Shown here: in pieces, positions 12,719-21,555 of the stretch
Position numbering within the stretch: position 1 is the stretch's first letter
How the letters are laid out: every line of letters starts with the position of its first letter
Assembly (NCBI GenBank): GCA_022315425.1
Contig: JAIUPT010000032.1
Span: forward strand, 546,501-610,500
Length of the DNA: 64,000 nucleotides
Reading direction: 5' to 3'
Source of the DNA: Pseudevernia furfuracea
Taxonomy: Eukaryota; Ascomycota; Lecanoromycetes; Lecanorales; Parmeliaceae
The notes under the pieces: generated by a model
What the model was told of the DNA's origin: nothing
Seen by the model: the letters and a program-made list of their open reading frames with translations, nothing else
Databases searched by the model: none
Position numbers and translations under genes: made by a program

Positions 12719-14295
12719 ATGGACTTCTGGCGCCTGTTTGGCTATGCCAAAACCTCTTTCTACCACCACGACTCCCCACTCTCCCTCCCTACTAAGAGTA
12801 CGAGTACTAATACAGACGAGCAACGCATGAACCTTCTCGATCTTTGTAAACAGGTGACCCCAACCTGTCGTCTCAACCCTCTGCTCTTCAACGGCCACCT
12901 TCAGACTTTCTGGACAGCAGTGAAAAGCCAGGATGTCCCAATATACTACAAACGACGCATATTTTCCGCCGAAGAGCCCCAACTTGCAGGCACCTTCGCT
13001 GTCGATTTCGTCGCGGACCCTTATGAGGGCACTGATGAAAGCCTCCCGCCTCGGACCACCTATTACAAAGATGTGGAGTTCGACGAGATTGGATCGACGG
13101 ATACGAAGCCAATGCTTGTTACTTTACATGGTCTGAGTGGCGGTTCTCACGAAATATACTTGAGGCATGTGCTGAAACCTGTTGTTGATGCGGGGTGGGA
13201 AGCTTGCGTCGTAAATTCGAGGGGCTGTGCGAAGAGTAAGATCACTACTGGGGTTCTTTACAATGCTAGAGCGACGTGGGACGTGCGGCAAATTGTCAAT
13301 TGGTTGAGGAAGACTTTTCCGAACAGGCCATTGTTTGGGATTGGGTATTCTTTGGGTGCAAACATCTTGGTCAATGTACGTATGGTAGATAGACTTCAAT
13401 TGATGGTGTTAGTTCTGATGGACATTGTATTGCGTAGTACCTGGGTGAGGAAGGTGAAAATTGTATCCTCGCCGCTGCTGTAGTATGCTCGAATCCATGG
13501 AATCTAGAGGCCAGCAATCTCGCACTCCAACGGACGTGGCTTGGTTCCGAAGTCTATTCGAAGACCATGGGAACCAGCATGAAACAGCTTTTTGAAAAGT
13601 CAGACCTATCAGGACTGTTGGTTTTGACCCTAACGGCTAACGAATGGAACAGTCACGCCGATGCCATATCAAAAAATCCGCGGGTTGATATCGAGAAAGT
13701 CCGGAACGTAACTTATCTGTACGAGTTTGACAGGTATGGATTTCTGTCTGAGCGAATATTCCAGGGCTAAGCCTATTGCAGAGAGCTTCAAGGACCGACT
13801 TGGGGTTATCCTACCGAAGGGGCATACTATCGTGATGCATCCTGCTGTGACTCGCTGATGGCCGTCAGAATACCTCTTTTCGCAATAAATGCAGAGGATG
13901 ACCCGGTATGCCATACAACACAAATACTCCCCAGGCCATACGCTAAAAGGCCACAGATAGCAGTGAAAGAAGCAATCCCATTCCGGGAGTTCCAGCACAG
14001 CCCTTTCGGAGTGTTATGCACTACCTCGCTTGGTGGGCATCTTAGCTGGTTCGAAAGTGGTGGTGGGAGATGGTTCGCTAAGCCTGTAAGCTGAGTCCTT
14101 TGACGCGAGAGGTGGTGTCGCTGACTTCGGTACCAGGCGAGCCAATTTCTCATACAGTTCTTCGAAAGTATCGATCTCGACAAGCTTGAGAGGAAGGCTG
14201 GAAAGAAGGTCGAGAACGATGTTGATGTAGGTGGTAAAGTTCCTGCTTCGTTTAATCCGATGCGTCGAAAGCTTCAGATAGACGTAGAGCCATGA
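12719..14295 (+). CDS. Alpha/beta hydrolase, EHT1/EEB1/ABHD3-type
   Basis: Related to yeast medium-chain ethyl ester synthases/acyl hydrolases and to animal ABHD1/3 lipases; likely acts on acyl-CoA or acyl esters at lipid membranes. Six exons: 12719-13375, 13438-13598, 13653-13733, 13782-13905, 13957-14085 and 14137-14295, giving 436 residues. The nucleophile elbow is GYSLGAN (Ser about residue 212). The acid is in INAEDDP and the histidine in GGHLSW, so the triad is complete. The family C-terminus (NPMRRKLQIDVEP) is recovered only through the last splice. N-terminal landmarks are NPLLFNGHLQTFW and LHGLSGGSHEIYLR. Its stop lies just 28 bp from the stop of LOC1 on the other strand. Confidence 0.92.
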
Positions 14296-14323
14296 AATAT
14301 TGTGGAACATCAAGAAGTAACCA

Positions 14324-15016
14324 TCAAGCAAATGAAACCCTCTTTCGACTAGCTTTGGCGCCCTTCAAGGATTTCGAGCTGCTGCTCTCTAAAGAGTCCA
14401 TGTCGACGCCAATATTTGACTTCCTTTTCCTCTTCTTGCGCATCGAGTCCTTAGCCTCCTCCTACAGCATGGTCAACTCCTGGTTTTGTTTTTTTTAATT
14501 CGATAGATGTCATACCAGCTTAGATTTTCTCTGCTCTTGTCTCGCCTCCGCCTCCTTGCGCCTTGCTTCACGAATGTCCTCCATTTGGCGAGACTTCATC
14601 ATTTTGCTCTCGATCTGGCCTTCCTTATCCGCATTGACAATAGCGAGTATCGTCATCATGCTTTCCTGGGGAGCCCAATGTGTCAGCAATCGTTATTGAT
14701 ACAACGCGAAGTATTGTAGCCCTACCTGGTCATCAACAAACACCTTGCCCTTCTTTTTCCCTTTCGGCAAATCTACGCCAACCGGGGTGATCATATTCAA
14801 CTTTGGTATTCCCAGCTCCTTCTCCGTATATACGCGTTTCTTCTTCTTAGCTGGTGCAGCTGACTTGGTCTTTTGCTGCTTGGGCGGTGGAGCCTTAGGT
14901 TTCTTCGAGACTTTGCTCTTCGTATTTGCACCAAGGGCACCAGGCCTTCCTGAACTTTTGGAGCTCTTACCATCCTTGGAAAAGGATTTGGACTTGACTG
15001 TCCTGGTAGGCGCCAT
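14324..15016 (-). CDS. LOC1: 60S ribosome assembly/export factor Loc1
   Basis: Nucleolar basic RNA-binding protein needed for 60S maturation; in yeast it also takes part in ASH1 mRNA localisation. Three exons: 15016-14726, 14665-14516 and 14461-14324, giving 192 residues. Residues 1-65 are a Lys/Ser/Pro-rich disordered tail. The conserved part begins YTEKELGIPKLNMITPVGVD, continues GKKKGKVFVDDQESMMTILA, and runs through a long charged helix with MMKSRQMEDIREARRKEAEA. It ends in a basic tail. Both introns have GT-AG ends and phase 0. The final exon was found by frame continuity past an A/T-rich intron. Confidence 0.9.
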
Positions 15017-15603
15017 GATTCAAGATTCGATGTATATTTCCGAGAATTTGACTTACACACTCTCAAAAGAACGGAAATTTTGTGAAATGGAGCTAAGATA
15101 AGGTATAGATAAGGTATGCGCTAGATGCAATTGTGAGCTAGTGTCGCTATCATCGACTAGAAGTAAACATCTTCAATCAACCTTCCCTTGTTGAATACAA
15201 TGTTCTCAGCATCCACCAAATAGCTTTCACTGGTATTATACACATGTACCTGATGTTATCCGAGAATGGCCTGCCCTTACTTTAGAGGCAGTCGTCTCAC
15301 TCGTCCTACAGACTTGTAATCTCAGCCCGGTTGGTTTAGTCACCGGGGCCTTAGGCAGTCACGAGATCGGAAAGATCAAGGGGCATGAAGATTGAAGGGC
15401 TGATCCTGAGATAGGCAATCTATCTCACAAAGATCATTGAAGCTCGGCCTGAGCTTTGACACAAATAAAAGGTGTGTGGATCCATGCATGCCGAGTCGTT
15501 GTGACTACATAAGGTACGTCTATGCACCCACTCAGTCATTGAGAATCTCTATTCCTTGTGCTCGCAGATAATATCGGTTCTTTCGACACACTTCAGTCCA
15601 CTC
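15017..15603. other. Intergenic, upstream of LOC1, downstream of permease
   Basis: 587 bp containing the LOC1 promoter and the 3' UTR of the permease gene; both are on the minus strand. No coding region or RNA gene was recognised. Confidence 0.5.
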
Positions 15604-17063
15604 TTATGCGTATCCTCTTACCGCGTTTCTTCCCTTCGGGCTCCTTTTTTTGACTGGGTTATCGTTAAACATAGACCCAGGACCAAAATCAGGAATGCCT
15701 CCCAAACTGCCGAATATATCACCAATGTAGTTCGTAGCAGGGATCCCCTTTGCAAAAGTACTCTCCCACTCATTCAGGATCCCCTCCACTACCTTTATAC
15801 CCGCCAAATAGATGTTGTCTATTGCCGGTTCGAATCCACCTTGATTAGCGTAAAAGAGGTTGAAGGTATCAGCCTATGGAGGTTCGGAGTCAGCATTACT
15901 TCTTCGTGGCAAACACTCGAGCAATAAGACACTTTGGACGGGTGTTAGAAACCTTCTGCTCCCCGAAACAGGTCTTGCAGCTCGAAATGCCATCCGGGAT
16001 AGGAAGACTAGGCTCGAAGTTGGACGTACCTCTCCAGCGTATGGACGGTCGAAGTCTGAAGCTGTGCGCATGATAATGATACGGCTGAAGTCTGTAAGAT
16101 TGGCAATCGCTCCACGGAGAAGAGCTTCGAGTGTAGCAGTATCTTCTTGTGCCGTTGTACAATACACGCCACTTCCATTGGTGAAGAGCTTTGTAGTGTT
16201 CTCGAAGGTTTCGCCCAACAACGTACCACTGAAGTAGACGTCTGATGTAGCACCATCGCAACCCACGACGCTGGGCCCCTGACTGCCAACTTCGTAAGCA
16301 CTCGTCGATGCATAGTGGGCTCGATACGCCATCGCGTCGCTGGAATCGTTCAAAACTGCAGTCTTGGCAAAGCCAATGGCAAGTTGGCGTAGGTTGTCAT
16401 TAACTTCGAAGACCTCAGTGCCGTAGATGCTTTGGGGATACTCTGTTGGATCCGTACTGCCTTGCGGAACGTATCTGCTGTGTTCAGTCCTCTACCCTGA
16501 GATCAACGACAACTGTGTAGTTACCCTGTTGTGAAGTTGGCTGGGATTTCCCTAGCATCGAACTCGTATTGTAATTCCACGGAGACGGCATATTTGGCAA
16601 AGGTGACTGATCCCAAAGTGGCTACTTTGGGGCTGACACCAGCAATGCCTGCAATCATGAAATATGTCTTGGTAAAGTCGAACAGACCGGAGAAAGTCAG
16701 AGCATTCATGCTATTGGCGGCATTGATCTCTGCAAACATGTAAGCCTTGATTTGGGGAACAAGAAAGCTGAATCACATACCAGCTTCGCCTGTAACGATC
16801 TGGCATACATCCCCGTTTTCAGTGCAGTGCACATCAGGGTAGAGAGGGGAGATGCCAGGCACAGAGATATTTCTCGCAAGGAGATTGAACTCTGGGATAC
16901 CATACCAAGCTGCGCCTTCGGGGGGAAACATGTCAATCAAGAAGACTTTGGGCTTGATGTGCTTGTGACCCCGGGCTTCGAGGACAGGAAATGGCTTCGC
17001 GACTGCCAGGGTTACGCTTGCGAAAGCAGCCAGAAGCTGGCAAGCGCAGGAGATGGAACGCAT
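15604..17063 (-). CDS. Purine nucleoside permease (NUP family)
   Basis: Member of the fungal NUP family first described as a nucleoside transporter in Candida; its fold resembles nucleoside phosphorylases. Four exons: 17063-16781, 16729-16525, 16474-16030 and 15873-15604, giving 400 residues. Residues 1-22 look like a cleaved signal peptide (hydrophobic core LLAAFASVTLAVA). Family landmarks are KPKVFLIDMFPPEG, GEAEINAANSMNAL, FMIAGIAGVSPKVATLG, SVELQYEFDAREIP, and near the end IIIMRTASDFDRPY followed by ADTFNLFYANQGGFEPA. The 156-nt third intron is longer than its neighbours. The tail after GSMFNDNPV is basic. No membrane helices beyond the signal are evident, so 'permease' is the family name rather than a demonstrated function. 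Confidence 0.9.
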
Positions 17064-17576
17064 ATCCAGGGATAACTGCGATTAATGCCTACAAAGTGTA
17101 TTGAGTATGAGGAGCTCGACCCAGGATTGAGGAAGAATCTGGTATTTATTCATGCTGGCGAGACTTGTACCGGCGGGTACCGCCGATAGGCTGGCTCTCA
17201 AGCGGCTTTGCTGATCTCGCCTCTGTACTCCGTAGTCTGCTATCAGTTATCGGTCCCTTGCAGGATTGCTTGAGGGGCATTATGCACGAAGTCGGATCGC
17301 TAGCGCCAAATTTGGTAGCACCACTAAGGTACGGGCCTGACAGGATCATGTGGGGGCTTTGTTTATTTGTTTATTTGTTTACATATTTTACGCGATGCGT
17401 CTTTGTTTCTATTTTTGGGGCACTCTAGTAGCACACTGTAACTTAACCGGACATGGCCGAAAGGCCGAGTGGGGGACAACGGTCCTACTGTATGCCATAG
17501 GCTGCAGAGGCGCCCCTCCGATGTAGGAATTACACACACACACACACACTAAGGTACGGGCCACAGTTGGCAGGTG
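17064..17576. other. Intergenic with a 16-bp direct repeat and simple repeats
   Basis: Upstream of the permease gene and left of the transposon nest. It contains three TTTG/TTTA-type tandem units near 17358-17381 and an (AC)n run at 17532-17549. A 16-bp exact direct repeat (CACTAAGGTACGGGCC) occurs at 17322-17337 and 17547-17562. The 209 bp between the repeat copies may be an old insertion, but I cannot assign it. Confidence 0.6.
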
Positions 17577-17861
17577 CCTTAGCGGAGGTCTATGAGTTCA
17601 AAAAACGGTTCTGGAACGGTGTATATACGGTTTTTTTCTTGACACGTTTTAGGTGCCCACCTCCGCCTTTAGGCGATGAAGTTTTTAACACGTTTCTATA
17701 AAAAAACCGTGTTAAACTTTAATACGTAATTCTAAAGAAACCGTAGCTAAAAAGGAACCGTTCTGACACCGTAGCTACTCGGCCCCGTCAAAAGTCATTA
17801 GTCACCGAGGTTTACCCGGCTACTGTGCGCTCTATCAAATATGAAGCTATTTACATATAGT

Positions 17862-19409
17862 CTACCACAATTTTGACTTGATTAACTTGATGTGATTGCT
17901 CTCTCGTAGCATTCGACATCGCCATGACATTTCAGCTATTCTAGCCTGTATTTCGCTGAGTTTGATTCGATCCCATTCCTCCTGTACCACGGTCCGAAGC
18001 TCATATTGATCCTTCCACTTTCGCTGATGTACTCGCTCATTAAGAAGATTCCAAATAGCCTCAATTGGATTGAGATCCGGTGACTGTGCAGGGTGCTCGA
18101 GGACCTCAATCCAATTGTCCATTTTTAGCTGGGTGGCGATGTTTTCCGTACCAGCCTCCTTATCATCCTTACTCCGAATTATTCCATGACTTGAGTCACC
18201 ATCTTCCTGTAGAATACCACGACCGTGTCTGATTCGTAGCCAATTAACACTCTCACAGTAATCCGGAATCTGATGTTTAGTATAGTACTCCATTGTCATA
18301 CTATGTTAGCAGCGGGACCAAGAGGACAGCTGTCGCATGAGCCCGGGGGTTGCCGAGCGTAACCGAATCGCTTGGCATACGCATGCCAAGCGGATTCTTG
18401 GCGTGAGAAGCTTAAGAGGGCCATGCCCCGAAGTTTCCCATTTTCCTTCCTTAAGAATTAGTCTTACTATTAGATATACTATACGCAATATATATATCTT
18501 CACTAAGTTCACATTGCTACACAACCCTAGCCTGTCTTATATATATCTATATTATATAAGCCAGTCTAACATACTATTTCCAGTCGATTGAATGTCAGGA
18601 TCATGGGGAATGCTCGCTTCTCATCGACGAATACGCTCTTGATACTCCTCCTCATTTCCAGTCTTGGGACGTCGACGAGGCTTTAAAGGCATTTCGACAG
18701 TGATTCGAGGTCGATCAAGCTCGTCATGATAGAATCGTAACTTGCCTTTGTGATATCATGAGACATCCGCAGACACATGAATTGTGGTACCTTCTTTCGA
18801 AGGTATTGACTGCGTGTTTTCAGACATTTCAGCGTTATCAGCGTCTCGAAATATGCGGCCTTGTTGTGTAAATCCAGCGTCCCAATGCTTCTCATCGGTC
18901 CATGTAACGAAGCCTCAGAAATTCTCAATCGTGGCCTCTTTATGTCTATGCCCATACCCTAATCTTTTCTTCGCATTGGAATCAGACACTTTTTTGGCTG
19001 GTCGTTGCTTGTATAATTGAGCGTTCTTGGTGTACTTGTGTCTATTTCGTTCAATGGTTCGAGGTTTGACTGGAATTTCGTGATGTTTTAACTGACGCTC
19101 CATCTTCTGGTTTCGTACGGGGTTTCTAGGATCTCGTAGGGTATCGTATGTAGCTTGATTGACCTTAGAGGGCCGTCCGGAGCGTCGTTTTCCAGTTCTT
19201 CTAGTACCAGGGGACCCCTGAACAGCCCTCTTACGAAGCCAGAAGGTCCCTGTAGAAGGTTTAATCCCGCGCTGTTTGCACACGGCTGTAATCGACTTTC
19301 TGGGCTCACGGTTGTCGACGGCTTCAAAAAACTTGGCTTTCTTACGCGTAGTAGCCTCATGACGACGAGGGCTGCGTCTAGGTGTGCTTGGGGGGGTGTT
19401 ATGCTCCAT
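17862..19409 (-). pseudogene. Broken Tc1/mariner-type transposase
   Basis: The reading starts at ATG 19409 with a basic, helix-turn-helix N-terminal region (SITAVCKQRGIKPSTGTFWL, then RRSGRPSKV). The catalytic core holds WTDEKHW (first Asp), LQEDGDSSHG (second Asp) and SPDLNPIEAIWN (Glu). The second Asp and the Glu are 46 residues apart by my count, more than the 34 of classic Tc1. Three in-frame TGA codons break it (18915-18917, 18756-18758, 18621-18623). The solo LTR plus its target duplication adds 273 bp, a multiple of three, so the frame resumes at 18299. All three stops are TGA, as expected from C-to-T change at CGA or G-to-A at TGG. The copy is inactive. Confidence 0.9.
18304..18571. 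repeat. Solo LTR of a retrotransposon
   Basis: 268 bp that starts TGTTAGCAG and ends TCTAACA, the TG...CA form of a long terminal repeat. A 5-bp target duplication, TACTA, flanks it (18299-18303 and 18572-18576). One side is G/C-rich and the other has TATATA-rich sequence that could hold a promoter. It has no internal coding region, so it is the recombination remnant of a complete element. Copia versus Gypsy origin cannot be told from the LTR alone. Confidence 0.88.
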
Positions 19410-19978
19410 TTGGTGACTATTTAGGAGTATCTAAGGTAGTGTTTTGGTGGGAAGCCAGCAGTAGCCGGGTAAACCTCGGTGACTAATGACTTTTGACGGG
19501 GCCGAGCTATCCAGGGATAGAATACAAAGCTAGTGACTAGTTAATCTATCTTGATCCGATACCAGCTTCCGACAGGGGTCCAGGGTCTAGGGACCCAACA
19601 GCAGCCCCCACACCGAACCTTCAGTAAGTGGGGGGAAGTCACCCCCGCGAGAAAATTGTCTAAATCGCTCATTTTTGCACTCAAATTTAGAAGAGCGTTG
19701 ATTTTTCTCGACATTCAGTGCTTCCGAGTACTTGGCTTGGCATTTTTTTAATAATTTAACAGTATCTTGGTTCTTTTAAAATAACCGTATCTTCTATAGA
19801 AACGTAACTTGATTAGAACTGTTCTTCTACCGTACTAAAAATAATACCGAGTCAAATTTATAACGTATTAAAAAATAAACGGTAACATGGTACCGCTACC
19901 TAGAAACCGCCAAAAGGCGGTTCCACTAACCGATACCGTTCCAGCACCGTTTTTTGAATTCATCGACCTCCGCTAAGG

Positions 19979-20565
19979 TGCTTTCTGGAGGGGTTCTCAG
20001 GCTTTTCCTCATGTAGAATAGTGGTGCTTGGCAGAGAGACCTGCTTCCATGATCCTTTTGCCACGGCAAGGAGTTGAAGGGGCTTGGGGTTTGCGTACGC
20101 TAGCTGCTATGAGCTAGCCTGGTCTCCGCCATGAGAGTAGGTACCTATATAGATATGTGGCCTACCCACCATATATAGACCAGTGATCCTTCTACCTCCC
20201 AAGACTGGTACCATTGTTTTCTCAAGGTGCATTGTTATCTAGCCAGCACATACTATTTTAGTTCTTTCGATCTAGCTACCAAATAACGTGATTCGCCACC
20301 AAGGAAAGAGCCCCCATCAACTTTCCCCATCATTCTCAAACCTTCTCAGGCGTGAATTTTTCTAAATTGTATGAAAAGATCTTTACCTGGTGGCAGATTG
20401 CATATATCATCAGGTCGATACACAGCTGCACTTATTGTATCAATCCATTTACTCATTGCAATAGCACGATTCGTTGAGACTACGTCCTCTTGATCTTCCT
20501 AAGTCTACACGGTCTCTTTACTTCTCCAAAGGTCCTTCGCAGTCATCAATCAAAAGCTCGACATC
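19979..20565. other. Intergenic, upstream of the phosphoesterase
   Basis: About 590 bp between the transposon nest and the phosphoesterase start. No gene was recognised; the promoter of the next gene is expected here. Confidence 0.5.
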
Positions 20566-21555
20566 ATGGAATTTACTAAGCGCTCAGCCTTTGTCAAGAC
20601 TCGATTTCTCATTCTTTCAGACACTCATGGGATGGAATTCCGATCAGAAGATAGACCTTTCCACCATGCTGATGTGGCCATACATTGTGGCGATCTTACC
20701 GAAGAATCCAAATTAGAGGAGTATGAAGCCAGCATAAGACTGCTCAAGGATCTTCATGCGCCTCTTAAGTTAGTCATCGCAGGAAATCATGACTTCACGA
20801 TGGATATACCTACTTTTAGAAAGAAGGTGGCTGATGCAAGGCCATCCCTAGATCCTGATCTTGTGAGGAAAGTGTACGGCGATTACGGAGGTGTAAGGAA
20901 GATGTTTGAGGATGCAAGAGCGGCAGGTGTCATCTTTTTAGACGAAGGTAATCACCGATTCACCTTGGAGAACGGTGCATCACTAAACGTCTACGCTAGT
21001 CCGTGGACCCCATCATTGGGTGACTGGGGTTTTCAGTATCCCCCAGGCCACGGACACAGATTTGAAATCACCAAAGGGACTGACCTGATAGTCACCCACG
21101 GGCCGCCGAAGGGTGTCATGGACTACACTGAAAACAAGCAGAGGGCTGGATGTCCGAATCTCTTTGGAGCTGTGGCTCGAGCTCGACCACGGCTGCACTG
21201 TTTTGGGCATATTCACGGAGGCTGGGGAGCGAAACTAGTCACTTGGCGCGACCAACTCACTGAGACACCGTCACATTTTACGGACATAGATAACGAGATC
21301 TCTGTCATTGTGGAGAAACTGTCAGGCTTCAGACAATCCAAATTTGACACGACGGAATCTAAGAGGCAGAAGTTAGAGAAAGGAGAGCTTTATCGGCGTG
21401 AACGATGTTATACTACCACCCACTGTCCTGGAGATGCGAACCCTCTCGAATTTGGAGTGCAAACCCTCTTTGTCAATGCCGCTATTCAAGGCACTGAAGA
21501 ACATCCTTTGCAGATACCGTGGCTTGTGGATCTCGAGCTTTCAAGGGCTGCTTAA
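20566..21555 (+). CDS. Calcineurin-like metallophosphoesterase
   Basis: Two-metal phosphoesterase of the fungal group related to MPPED/239AB proteins. It has a single exon of 329 residues, starting at ATG 20566. The metal-binding motifs appear in order: LSDTHG (D-x-H), HCGDL (G-D), AGNHD (G-N-H-D), THGPP, and FGHIHGGWG (G-H-x-H). All the usual ligands are present, so the enzyme should be active. Its substrate cannot be read from the sequence. No signal peptide or membrane helix is seen. After the catalytic domain come about 90 residues of less conserved, charged sequence and a short C-terminus. It is the first intact gene right of the transposon nest. Confidence 0.93.
   Translation: MEFTKRSAFVKTRFLILSDTHGMEFRSEDRPFHHADVAIHCGDLTEESKLEEYEASIRLLKDLHAPLKLVIAGNHDFTMDIPTFRKKVADARPSLDPDLVRKVYGDYGGVRKMFEDARAAGVIFLDEGNHRFTLENGASLNVYASPWTPSLGDWGFQYPPGHGHRFEITKGTDLIVTHGPPKGVMDYTENKQRAGCPNLFGAVARARPRLHCFGHIHGGWGAKLVTWRDQLTETPSHFTDIDNEISVIVEKLSGFRQSKFDTTESKRQKLEKGELYRRERCYTTTHCPGDANPLEFGVQTLFVNAAIQGTEEHPLQIPWLVDLELSRAA

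Larger units (their letters stand above)
17778..19506 (-). mobile_element. Tc1/mariner-type DNA transposon
   Basis: About 1.73 kb, inserted in the outer element. Its terminal inverted repeats, 17778-17825 and 19459-19506, are identical over 48 bp and begin CTCGGCCCCGTC. The trinucleotide CTA flanks both ends (17775-17777 and 19507-19509), compatible with TA-targeted insertion. The interior codes for one broken DDE transposase on the minus strand, which is itself interrupted by a solo LTR. Perfect repeats with a decayed gene suggest a fairly young insertion that was then inactivated. Confidence 0.9.
17577..19978. mobile_element. Outer inverted-repeat element (non-coding, MITE-like)
   Basis: Terminal inverted repeats of 44 bp, at 17577-17620 and 19935-19978, match at 41 of 44 positions and begin CCTTAGCGGAGGTC. 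Without the nested insertion the element is only about 670 bp, A/T-rich and without any open frame of note, so it looks non-autonomous. The ends can be read two ways: TA|GCGGAGG with a TA target duplication as in Tc1/mariner, or CTTAGCGG with a 4-bp GTGC direct repeat outside each end. A sub-terminal inverted copy of the end sequence lies near 17658-17675 (CACCTCCGCCTTTAGG). Superfamily is not assignable by eye. Confidence 0.78.

Noticed and set aside
15825..15845. GGTTCGAATCC, like a tRNA T-arm
   Set aside because: It lies inside the last exon of the purine nucleoside permease (antisense of GGFEPAI), and no acceptor or anticodon arm can be drawn around it.
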